64,000 nt of DNA from the NCBI GenBank assembly GCA_030248195.1, contig JASAND010017631.1, forward strand, positions 53,904 to 117,903. The letters run 5' to 3'. Below the pieces are notes generated by a model that made no database searches, was not told the origin of the DNA, and saw only the letters and a list, made by a program, of their open reading frames with translations. This stretch comes from Trissonchulus latispiculum. Taxonomy: Eukaryota; Nematoda; Enoplea; Enoplida; Ironidae. Both the position numbers and the translations under genes were made by a program. Below are positions 35,965-45,710 of the stretch, piece by piece; position 1 is the stretch's first letter; every line of letters begins with the position of its first letter.

Positions 35965-36021
35965 CGACAAGAGTACAGTCAGCACTGTAGCAAACGTCTT
36001 CCTTGAATAAAAGAGTTACAT
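35965..36021 (-). CDS. copy A exon 3: first ectodomain cysteines
   Basis: Fifty-seven nt between TTTTGCAG and GTAAGTGC encode VTLLFKEDVCYSADCTLV. The CxxxxC spacing just after the membrane anchor is the family's conserved N-terminal cysteine pair, which precedes an Ala-rich helix. Phases 1 and 1 match exons 2 and 4. Confidence 0.85.
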
Positions 36022-36147
36022 CTGCAAAATAATAATTGATAATTATTCAAAAGTTACTGGGAAAATCCTCTTAGTGATTTAAGCTTGCGAGATGCTTGAC
36101 ACATTATGGTCGTAGTCTCGGAAGGGGGTACCTTACACATGTTGTTA

Positions 36148-36941
36148 GGTTCCGTCCAGTTATGGCACTAAGATCTGTTATGACGCTAGTTCTGTTATAG
36201 CACACAAAAGATCAGTTGACAGCCTTGTTATGGCACTCGTATTAATTGCCAGTTAGGGGGCGGTCCATTTTCTCGACTTTCTCCGATCTCGCTGACTTTT
36301 ATATATTATATTGTCCACACGGTATATTTTAAGGAGGTTTTAGTACACTTGTAAGTAAACATTTTTGAGGTGGTGGTATCCTTTTGTGCAGTGCTTTTGT
36401 GGTGCTTTTTGAAGCGCTATAGCTTTCGCAATTTTGGGGGTTGAAAAGCAAAAGAGCATTATACATCATTTTAAAACTTATGCTCAGTACATTTGGATAC
36501 ACATTAAATTAGCAAAAAGTTTCTAATATTAAGGTTAAATATAGACCAAAAATCTTTGAACATCGATTTATCAAGCTTTAGAATCGTCCAAAATTTCTTT
36601 TTGTGCCATAATATAAAGGATATGTGGGATATGGCTCGACAGGTTTCAATGCTCCAGAAAATCCGCCAAATGTGCGATGACACGAAATCTCGCAACTTTG
36701 CAATTGAATATTCTCGAAACTGCAGACGTTTTAGCTCAAATCAAGCAAATGTCTCTTCTCAATAGTGCAAATTTTCAAAAATTTTGCCAAAAATCACGTG
36801 AATCCGTTGGGTAGGTTTTAAATTTTTGTCTCCTGTATTGGCATTAATGAAATTTATTAGTGCCACAAAAGAACTCATGAGTGCCATAACATAACTGAAA
36901 ATTAGTGCCATAACAGGACAGTGCCATAACCGGAATTGACC
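36148..36941. mobile_element. MITE with GTTATGGCAC ends and 8-bp TSD
   Basis: Ends GGTTCCGTCCAGTTATGGCA and GTGCCATAACCGGAATTGAC; subterminal AGTGCCATAA repeated. TSD TGTTGTTA / TGTTGCTA (7 of 8). 794 bp, no transposase. Confidence 0.82.
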
Positions 36942-37582
36942 TGTTGCTAACCATGTAATATAATGTTTATAATATTCGTTTGAACTAAAGCGAATCTGAT
37001 TGCCTACTTTATATGAAACTTACATGCATAACCTCACAAGCTTCTACGTGTTATTGGGATTCCCCGAGATTTTGGGGGTCCGACTTTAAACGTAATTTTT
37101 ACATAAGCTAAACGATTAGCCAATCAGATTTGTTTTAGTTCAAATGAATCACAGCTCAAAGACAGCTCTTGGCTACCTCTTTCAGAGATTTCACTAAGTA
37201 CGAATAAGGGTTGACAAGTTTGGACGCACTATGCTGATTGGAATTTCTTGAGTTTTCTGGTGATATTAGTTAGTTGTGACAGGCGTTCAACTTAGTGCTT
37301 ATAAGTTTTAGTTTTAGTTTTTTGCCATGTAAAGTGGTGCTCAAATATTTCGATCGTGGCGCAGTAACTTTAACTTTTAAGCAGCAGTACTTTTCAAAAC
37401 TTCAAAGTTTTCAAACGATAACTTGCCTTCAAATACTATCCAGTTCTGTCAAACATAAATTGGGATGGGAACCACCAGCATTTCTGCCTTAACATGTTGA
37501 ACATCATAAGCCTAGTCTGTCGAAAAAGCCTAAGCGCATTTCAAAAGAATTCTCCTAAGACGCTCCTATCGGTTCTACCAAG

Positions 37583-38190
37583 AGTTTATAATACCAAGAG
37601 TAAGACACTCAGCTCTTCCCAGCAGACTAAGCTTGCAAGATGCTCGAAACATTAAGGCCGAAATCTCGGGGGGGGGGGGGCTTCTCAGCGTGTAAGCATA
37701 CACAGCTGACATTTTTTAAAAACGGGCGTTTTCGACAAATTAAAAACTATAACTTGAGCTAGGAAAATCGTATAGCAATAATCATTATAGTGCGGAGAAC
37801 GAGATCTTTTTAACGATATAAAAATTATATCCGTTTAGACAATCCCTCATAAATTCAGCAGCAACGTATCGCCTTTCTAAGAAACGGAGAAATTCTAAGA
37901 ATTTTCGTGGCAAGGATGCTTTATTGCCGGTTTTGTAGGAGATTACCTAAACCGAACTATATAATTTTTATATCGTTAAAAAGATTTCGTTCTACGCAAC
38001 ATAATGATATAAAATTTATTGCTGCACGATTTTCCTAGCTTAGGTTATAGTATTTAATTTGTCGAAAACGCCAGTTATTAAAAATGTCAGCGTTGTATCC
38101 TTACATGCTGAGAAGCCCCCGGGATTTCAGCATCTCGCAAGCTTATTCTGTTAGGAAGAGCTGAGTGTCTTACTCTTGGTATTATAAACT
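37583..38190. mobile_element. long-TIR element AGTTTATAATACC
   Basis: Arms of about 270 bp: AGTTTATAATACCAAGAGTA and its complement; flanks on both sides contain GGTTCTAC(C/T)AAG. G13 tract at 37667. No gene. Confidence 0.82.
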
Positions 38191-38535
38191 ATTGGTTCTA
38201 CTAAGTCTGCTCCTGACAATCCTCCTAAGGTTCTCCTAAGGTTGTTTTTGCTTATTTCATTATTTTATGATTATCCAGAAAGCTGACATGCCTCCTCCTT
38301 CTTCCAAAATTCAAACAACTAGGAACAAGTTAGCATATTTACAAAAAATAAAAAAGCAGGCACAAAAGTAAGAATTTTTGCTGAAAAATTTTGTAATGAA
38401 CAATTAAATACTGGCTCTTCTACGTCTTAGCTATCAAATTCCTTCAAACGCACAAGATAATGTGAAAGTTCGTAAATAGTGTAAAGTGGGTTGTTCGCAA
38501 TACACATTTCTCTAAACTCACACGTTCAACGCACA

Positions 38536-38597
38536 GTAGGTCACCGAAGACCTACTTAAGCTTTTCTGCTCAAACACGTAGGTCACCGGTGACCTAC
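38536..38597. promoter_or_regulatory. paired AGGTCA palindromes (nuclear-receptor-like sites)
   Basis: A perfect 20-bp palindrome GTAGGTCACCGGTGACCTAC (38578-38597) and an imperfect sister GTAGGTCACCGAAGACCTAC (38536-38555), 42 bp apart. Each is two AGGTCA half-sites facing each other with 4 bp between. Intronic in copy A. Function is inference only. Confidence 0.35.
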
Positions 38598-39116
38598 ACT
38601 TGTTATGCGTTTCCAGTAGACTGGAAAATGATTTGTTTGTGCGGAAGACATATTTTTTATAGCATTTGTTTAATGTGAAGACAAAACATAATCAAGCTGT
38701 CCCAAGCCTTTTCTAAAAAATTAATGAAGTTACCGTAATAAATCAATTGTTTGAGAGGACATTTATCCAAAATGGCAATTGTTGCGAACGAATTATGTTA
38801 ATGGAAATTAGCCTCAAGCATATTCGTTGAAAATTTACCTTGATCTGCACTGTTTTCACCAGTTTGGGCTTGGCTTTTTTGTTTGGGAAATGAGCCCTCG
38901 AACTTTAAAATTCTGATGGAAATCCAAAATATCTGCATACTTCACAAATTCCTGACCAGGCGAATTCAGATTTTTGTGACGGGGTGAGCGGACATATTGT
39001 AGGGAGAGTTTATCTGAGATTTAAGGGGCAGAGCAAACCAAAAGTTGAAAATGTTTTATTTTCACAATAAAATAGCTCTTTAAATTCAAATGCTTTCAAT
39101 TTGAACGGTGTCGAGA

Positions 39117-40559
39117 CAGGGTTTTTTGTTTTCGGATTTGCGTCAACCTTGCGTCCCGCTAAGTTTAAGTTGCGTCCGGTTAAGAAATTTTGCGTCCAGG
39201 TAGAATTTTTGTTTTATCGTGTTTTCTCTGCAAAAAATTGATTGATTTATAAAAAATTTGATAATTTCTTTAGTGTAACACTATTTAGGCTATTTAGAAA
39301 CTTGATCCTGGAAACATTAATGCAGGAATACAAAGGTATCTATAGAACAGCGATGAGGGCAATGTACACGGCGGGAGGTCTGGGGGGCTGAGCCCCCCAG
39401 AAGTTGAAGAATTTTTTTTGCAATTCCAGAATAATCCGCAATGGAAATGTTTAAAAAGATTTTATTTGGCACCTGTTGCATCTAACGCAATACCTTGAGT
39501 AATTTTCAATATTATTGACACACATTATTCCGATATTTCAATGTCATACATAGTTAAACTAACTAAAGTATCAAAAATTAATGAAATATTTAGGAATAGC
39601 ATTGAGAAAAATGTAGTAAATATCAAACATACATTCAGTTTCAAAAAGTCTGAGAACTTCTGATCCCTGAAAACAGTATTGAAAGTGAGTAGCGGGGGGT
39701 CTGGGGGGCGGAGCCCCCCCAGAAGTTGGAGATTTTTTGGCAATTACGGATTGAATCCGTAATGGAAATGTTTAAAAAGATTAATTTAGCGTCTGTAGCA
39801 TCTAACGCATTTTGTGCGTAATTTTCGATTCTATTGACACACATTATTCTGATGTTTCAATGTTATAGATAAACTAGTTACGGTATTAAAAATTAATGAA
39901 ATAGTTATTAAATTAATATCACTAAGAAGAAAGGTAGTCACTAAGAAGAAAGGTAGTAAATATGAAAACACCAAGCCCATTTTCAAAACTCTTAGAATTA
40001 TTGATTCCTCGAAAGATCAGTGTAAAAGAGCAGCAGTTAGAGATTTTTTGCAATTAGGAATAAATCCGTAATAAAAATGTTGAAAAGAATTAATTTGGTA
40101 TCTGTTACATCTAACTAAAGCACAAATGCTATTTCGTTCTTTGCGTAAATTGCAGCGTGTATGCGTGGTGTAGTATTATTCTTCAAAATTGTGTTAGAAA
40201 CTCAAATGTTCACGGTTATGCACATTGTAATGTTTTACTTATTGATTTGAAATTTGCGAGTTCAAAAAGATCTATGGATACAGGTGGACAACGACTTAAC
40301 AAAGACATGATCTTGCACCTTGGCATTCCACGACAAAGTGGTAAACACCAGGGGTCTGGGGGCGGAGCTCCCAGAACTCGAAACAATTTTTGCAAAAAAA
40401 CGGAAAAATTGGTACTGGAAACATTTAAAGTTTTTACTCTTACAAAAGTGAATTTTCTCCCGAAATAATGTTGCGTCTAGCTTGCGTCCCGTTAAAATTT
40501 CGTTGCGTCCAGATAAGAAACTTTGCGTCCAGACGCACATCTGGACGGAAAAAACCCTG
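39117..40559. mobile_element. hAT-like element CAGGGTTTTTT with internal tandem units
   Basis: TIR CAGGGTTTTTT / AAAAAACCCTG; GTCGAGA repeated at both flanks. Subterminal TTGCGTCC words at both ends. Inside are three to four diverged units of about 320 bp sharing GGTCTGGGGGGC-GGAGC and TAATGGAAATGTTTAAAAAG. Confidence 0.82.
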
Positions 40560-40758
40560 GTCGAGAATCTCTAGAAAAACATACATTCTTAGGCAAAAAT
40601 ATATATTTTCTGTGAAAATTCAGAAACTGTTTATGCGGTTAGTTTATATGTTTTTTATTTTTTTTAATGATTAATTTTTTACACATACATTGCAACTTAC
40701 ATTGCATATTGCACATTACATTAAGTCGACCCTTTGCTTTAGATCTCTTCTTGCACTT

Positions 40759-41279
40759 AGGGCCTATTTCTTTAAGGATTAAAATGGTCAGATTAAACGG
40801 GTTAAAAGTCAGTCGGATTAAGTGGTAACGGCTGTTTCTTTAATGGGGGATTAAACGGATTAAAATTAACTCGTTTAATCCGAGGATTTATAATAGTCGG
40901 ATTAGACGAGTTAGGTTTTTAATCAGTTTAATCCTGCATTAAAGAAACAGCCCTTAACATTTTAATTCACGTGATTTTTATTCCGTTTAATCCGACCATT
41001 TGAATCTTTAAAGAAATAGCACTAGGTGAAAACGCAACAGACAGAACTTGTTAACTCGTTGATTAATCCAAAGTGTGAATAAAGAAACAGGACTAGATTA
41101 AAATTAGGGTTAATTAATTAAAATTTCTTTGACGCATTAAAGAAATTAGATTAAATTTAATCTCGTTAATAACTCGTTTAACTCGCCGAATTCAATTTTA
41201 TTCTGTTTAATCAAGGAGTTGTTTCTGTAAAGCGGATTAATTTTAATCTACTCTGTTTAATCTTGAAAAAATAGGCCCT
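40759..41279. mobile_element. MITE rich in GGATTAAACGGATTAA
   Basis: Ends AGGGCCTATTTCTTTAAG / CTTGAAAAAATAGGCCCT, with the word GTTTAATCCG in both orientations throughout and repeated TTTCTTTAAT. No target duplication recognised. Confidence 0.7.
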
Positions 41280-41862
41280 CTGGATTAAGTTGCTGTCTGT
41301 TTTATCCGAGGTGATATTTCTTTAATGCGAATTAATTTTAATCAAATCCGTTTAATCTGTAAAAAACCATTGTTGGCAAAACCATGGCCATTGTAAAAAG
41401 GAAATTTTTAGCAAGCTGCAGGGAATAAGGAAGAATAAAGAGAACGCTGTACCAGTAAGGAAATAAGGAAGAATAAAGAGAACGCAGTAAGAAGCAATGA
41501 GATTACCACAAATACTTTAAATCAGTTAGTAATCAAATTGCAAATCGAAAGGGCATCAAATACTAATTTTCTAGAAATAATAAAATTTTAAGTAAAAAAC
41601 TTGCTATATAAACTGACAAAATTGACTTAGGAGGATCGTTAGGAGCGGTCGGGGTGCTCCTAAGGGTTTAAGAGAATCAAGTAAGGAGAATTCTTTTGAA
41701 ACGGGACTCTCCTAAGTTCGCTTCTTAGCAGGACTTTGGAGCGCTCCTAAGCTTAGGAGCGTCCTTTGAAACGCCCCCTGGTATAGCACATTTTCAATTG
41801 TATTATACTTGACTATTCTAGAATCTAGGTCAAATTTGTATTCTCCTGTTCAGTAAATTCAC

Positions 41863-41971
41863 CTCTTCCATTCGTGGTTCCATCAATCCATTTTTGCCAT
41901 ACTGCAATCACGGAAATGAGAGATATAAGCAAGCTTATGACTAGAATAAGCCATATGACATTTGCCCTAAA
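41863..41971 (-). CDS. copy A exon 2: transmembrane signal anchor
   Basis: Encodes RANVIWLILVISLLISLI followed by SVIAVWQKW, a hydrophobic helix of about 22 residues flanked by charged or aromatic residues. This is the type II anchor expected between tail and ectodomain. It ends at GR G|GTGAAT, phase 1, matching exon 3. Two acceptor AGs lie 5 bp apart; the outer one (start 41971) gives phase 0, the inner one (start 41966) phase 2. Confidence 0.75.
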
Positions 41972-41979
41972 CTAATGTA

Positions 41980-43475
41980 GAAGTGAAAGTTTAGAAGAAC
42001 CGTAACAACTTTAAAGTTTGAATATTAGCCATGGAAAATTTAGAATATGTATCACAGCACAAAGATAACCCTTAGCTTCTATTACAATGTTCCAGCTTAT
42101 GATTGTAGGCAAGTCTTACTCTTGCACTTTATAATATAGAAAAGGAAGCTGACAGATGGTAGTTAAAATGATATTAACACCAGTCTGCCGTGGTTACATA
42201 CCTTTTACGAAGACAACAAGTAGAAATGGACATATCAGGATTTGGAAAACCTATACTGCCAGTTGACCTCATTAAATCTGTCGAAACTTGTCCAGTTCTG
42301 CAACAGAGCTCTATTTGCTGTTAAAAAGTAGAACAGACTACTATGCTCATTCTTTTTTCATTCAATAGATTTAACAAAATCTGCACAGAGTTAGAATCAG
42401 CGTTTTAAGAGGGATGAAGAAAAATCAGGTTTGCGAGAAGCACCCAGAAAAAAAAGTACTGAAAAGCCGGAATGTAGGTAACTTTTAAGTGCTCTAATAC
42501 TGCGTAAGTACAATTGCAAATATATTAGGAACAAACAAGATATTGTGCAAGGAACAAACAAGATATTGTGCAAAAGGTCCCAGTTTCCGCTGGACGGACA
42601 TTTACGTAAATTACAAACCTGCTGCACAGCTAATTATTTTGTAAGAGAGCTCTTATGTCCGGGGATTCCTGCTTCATTCTAAAGTCTGCCTCAATGTAGG
42701 CAAACACGCTCATATTTCGTGGCTGAAACTGGTTAGCAATACAATCGTCATGTGTACGCGCTTTCTTCTTGCTGCTGCGATATTCCTAAATCCTATTTCC
42801 TGTTTTATCCCAAATTTGGTTTTGGCGCAACAGCGTTGTAACTTGATCCAGCGTTGCAATGAAACCTAGAGAGCTAATGTTGCAGCTCTGCTGTAGTTAT
42901 ATTTCTGAGAAATTTGTCATCTCCATCACTTGCTCAATTAATCTCAAAATGTGGCTTAAAGTACTGAAAACTTTATTATAATTAGAAGTAAAATGGTTCA
43001 CATTCAACCACTGACCATTTAATTTAGTTCAGTACTTAATTAATAAACAATTAAGAATTTTAACTAACTACTATCTGCAATAACTTCCATCAATGTGTCA
43101 GATTTAAGTTAAAAATAAGCTACGATTGAATCCAAAATAACAAGCGTAATGTTTCGTTCATAATTTACTAAAATCTACCATTTTTAAAACTTTTCTTTAA
43201 TTAAATTTTAGTTTTTCATTTTTCATTTTTCAATTCATGAATTATGTTAGTTTTTGTTTGTCCGAGCTGTATTTAAACTGTAGTATGAGTTTGATTGTAA
43301 CTTTCCGAGTCCCGTCCTTCAAATTTCAAAAATTTAACATTCTATTCCTGGAACGGTCTATTAATAAGTAAAAAGTAAATCTCTTGGATATCTCATGGAT
43401 TAAGACTCTCGTGGATTAAGATCTCGTGGATTAAGTCTCTTGGAAGACGCCAGGGAATGTAACCTTAAAGCTCCT
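41980..43475. other. proposed intron 1 of copy A, no gene seen
   Basis: AT-rich sequence with CCTGCTGCACAGC at 42613 (shared module). No exon with coding character found. Confidence 0.45.
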
Positions 43476-43479
43476 CTAC

Positions 43480-43557
43480 ACAGTTTTTAGTACGCAATTC
43501 TACTCCATCAAAATTAATTTCGCCTTTGGCTTCATTCTTCAAATTGTTCTGGACCAT
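43480..43557 (-). CDS. copy A exon 1: proposed start and cytosolic tail
   Basis: ATG (43555-43557) opens 26 codons of polar sequence (MVQNNLKNEAKGE, then a Cys just before a GTAGAG donor). Phase 0 fits exon 2 if that exon starts at its outer AG. A short polar tail before a membrane anchor is what M13 enzymes have. The frame is also open upstream of the ATG and reads on to a TAA 12 nt past the donor, so this could instead be the last exon of another gene. Confidence 0.45.
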
Positions 43558-43730
43558 GAGTTGGCTTTCTGTTCCTTCAAATAACAACCACTACCTAGAA
43601 GAACAAATTTTATTAGAAATAGGGAAGACATAGATGAACTTAATCTAGGGTTTGATTAGATGGATGTACTGGAGTGGGCCCGGCTGCAGAGACCAACCAC
43701 AAAATGCGTCGCAGTTGGGGTTGCCAGCAT

Positions 43731-44677
43731 ACCTAAACGGGAGGTCAAATTTCACTGACCCTTGTGGAAGCAAATTTGGGTACCCCTTATGAGAGCGATT
43801 TTTCTATAGAGGTACGTTTGAAAGCAAGCGATTTGTAAACGAGTTTTGCAAAATTTTTAACAAAAACACCTATTCTTAGCAAGACATGTTTTTCGGACAT
43901 TTTTCGCCATAAATAGTGATTTTAAGTGAAAAATTCCTGCGAAGGCGGAAACGTTTTGGAAATTTTAGTCGTAATGCGCCTATCAAAAGATATTGAGCAC
44001 ACCAACCAAGCAAGATTCGATTCGATTCGATCGATTCGATCGAGCAAGATTCGATCAAGCTTGGTTTTGCCTAAAATGATTCCACGAAATTGAGCTGGAG
44101 TGACCGGAATTGTGTTGTCCAGTTTCTGTCAAAACCAAATTCCAGTTTCGTGGATGGAATCCTGCTGACTGGGATGAGGCACGCAATTTTTTTGCTGAAT
44201 TGAGCTATGTTTTTATGCAATTAAGCTTCGATATGGCTTGGACTGGGTAAGACACGAAAGTTTTAAAGTTAACTGAACCAACGTTTTTGGATTTCAGCTT
44301 ACAATGTTTCTTTGACGGGGCTTAGCCTTAAAATTATTTTAAGCTGGAACAACTGGAAACCTAGTGCCAAGAATTACGTTAAACCAAATTCCACGGTATT
44401 AACCTGGATCGGTAGGAATGCAGCTGGCTGGTTTTTGCCTCAAAAAGATTCCGTGGAATAAAGCAAGCATAATTTTGATGCGCCCGGTCCTCGGAATCTT
44501 GCTTGGTTGGTGTACTCAATATCTTTTGATAGGTGCATAAAACCTACTTTTTGGGCAATTTTCTTACACCTTGTGGCCAATTTCGTACCCTTTGTGGGAG
44601 CCATTTTGCAACCCCTTGTGGACGACTTCTCCGAGGGGGAGGGAATTTCCCCTCCTTCCCTCCCTTGTCCACCTATG
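43731..44677. mobile_element. fold-back element in the spacer between copies A and B
   Basis: Flanked by GTTGCCAGCAT / GTTGCCAGTAT (10 of 11). Inside, a second inverted pair CCAACCAAGCAAGATTC (44001) / GAATCTTGCTTGGTTGG (44491). CCCTTGTGG words recall 19545-19650. No ORF with a domain. Confidence 0.7.
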
Positions 44678-44774
44678 GTTGCCAGTATTTGTTTCTTTCT
44701 ATATAAACTGACTGTGTATACTATGCACTAGAAAAAAGAATAAAATAGGAAAAACATTAGTTGATAGTGGACCG

Positions 44775-44900
44775 GACGTAGGTAGGTAGCTAAGTGAGTT
44801 AGATAGGTAGTTAGATTAGGAAGTACGTAGGTGAGTATAGGAAAATAAGCTAAGGTAGGTAGATTAGTTTAGGTAGATAGGTAGGTAGATAGATAGGTAA
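44775..44900. repeat. (GTAG)n-like degenerate microsatellite
   Basis: Many GTAGGTAG / ATAGGTAG units with interruptions, in the spacer between the two genes. Confidence 0.9.
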
Positions 44901-45512
44901 TGGGCGACGCCGGGTTCCAAGCCCCGGGGGAAGAAAACGGAGGGTCGGTGAAAAGAATAAGTTAGTAAAAATGACCCTGAAAAACCCCCAAGGGACATAA
45001 AAAAATTAAAAAGCCGGATTTTAAGGACGACAGGCTGTGGGATCAAGAATTTCAAAACTCAAAGTCCCAGGGGACAATTTATTTAAAATGAGCTTGGCGG
45101 ATTCCTAAGGGGATTTAGGCCTTTACGAAGACCGGCCAAAGACTTTACGCCCGATTTTGACTTCCGGAAGTGCGGCTCGAAAAGCTCTCCCTATACTACT
45201 TGTGAGAATATTCGGTAAACTTCGATTGTCTGCTGTTCTGTTGTTCGACGCAAAAACCACTCGTCCAACCGTCACTCGGCCTGCTTTGTATACAGTAGTG
45301 CTTGTATTATCACACGTGTAAATTCGTGGAGTAGTACGAGTCAATATTTTTGTGCTTAATTTTGCACAGTGTAGTAATTAATATTAATCAATTGATAATA
45401 CTTTTAAATTGAGACGTAATATACACGAGTGAGTACGTGCAAAATAAACTTTAATTTTATAAATTATTCCGGCCGAAACAGCATGCAAAATCATATTTTA
45501 ATTCATAAAAAA

Positions 45513-45518
45513 TTTATT
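45513..45518 (-). terminator. possible polyadenylation signal of copy B
   Basis: AATAAA on the minus strand about 95 nt past the stop. The paralogous position in copy A lacks it. A hexamer alone is weak evidence. Confidence 0.3.
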
Positions 45519-45610
45519 AGGAATGAATATTTCATAAAAATAAGAAACCTGCTAAGCAATAAACATTGGACAACATTACAATATTCATACGAATGCATGC
45601 TGTCCAAGAG

Positions 45611-45710
45611 CTACCAAAATCTGCATTGATGCAATGGATTCATTCGACTACCAGCAGGACATGAAAATGCTGTTGCAAATTCGGGAGTGTTTTTCAAAGG
45701 CTCGACCACC
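45611..45710 (-). CDS. copy B exon 20: C-terminal exon and stop
   Basis: Encodes VVEPLKNTPEFATAFSCPAG then SRMNPLHQCRFW and TAG; terminal CxxW as in all M13 peptidases. Acceptor GTTACAG. Confidence 0.95.

Larger units (their letters stand above)
1929..43557 (-). pseudogene. M13 neprilysin-like zinc endopeptidase, copy A (20 exons, one in-frame stop)
   Basis: Twenty exons with GT/AG borders join to 2310 nt, 769 residues plus stop, close to the usual 700-800 residues of M13 peptidases. Seen in order: a 26-residue cytosolic tail (proposed), a hydrophobic signal anchor, the DPCDDFYEFACG signature (nominal residues 95-106), IGGWP, NAVYY (substrate-binding NAxY motif), HEITH at about 601-605 (two zinc His and the catalytic Glu), GENMAD at about 662-667 (third zinc ligand Glu), WCGLSRP, and a C-terminal CRFW. 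Known of the family: these proteins cleave small peptides at the outer cell surface and are held by disulfides. Copy B lies just upstream in the same orientation. A TAG at 12842-12844 (codon 546) would remove the whole zinc site. All other exons, splice sites and phases are intact, so inactivation is recent, polymorphic, or a sequence error. The start exon is the least certain part. Confidence 0.75.

Noticed and set aside
37490..41780. One large element with CTCCTAAG/GGAGCGT ends
   Set aside because: CTCCTAAG words near 37540, 38205 and 41640-41770 hint at inverted ends, but no clean terminus or target duplication could be defined.
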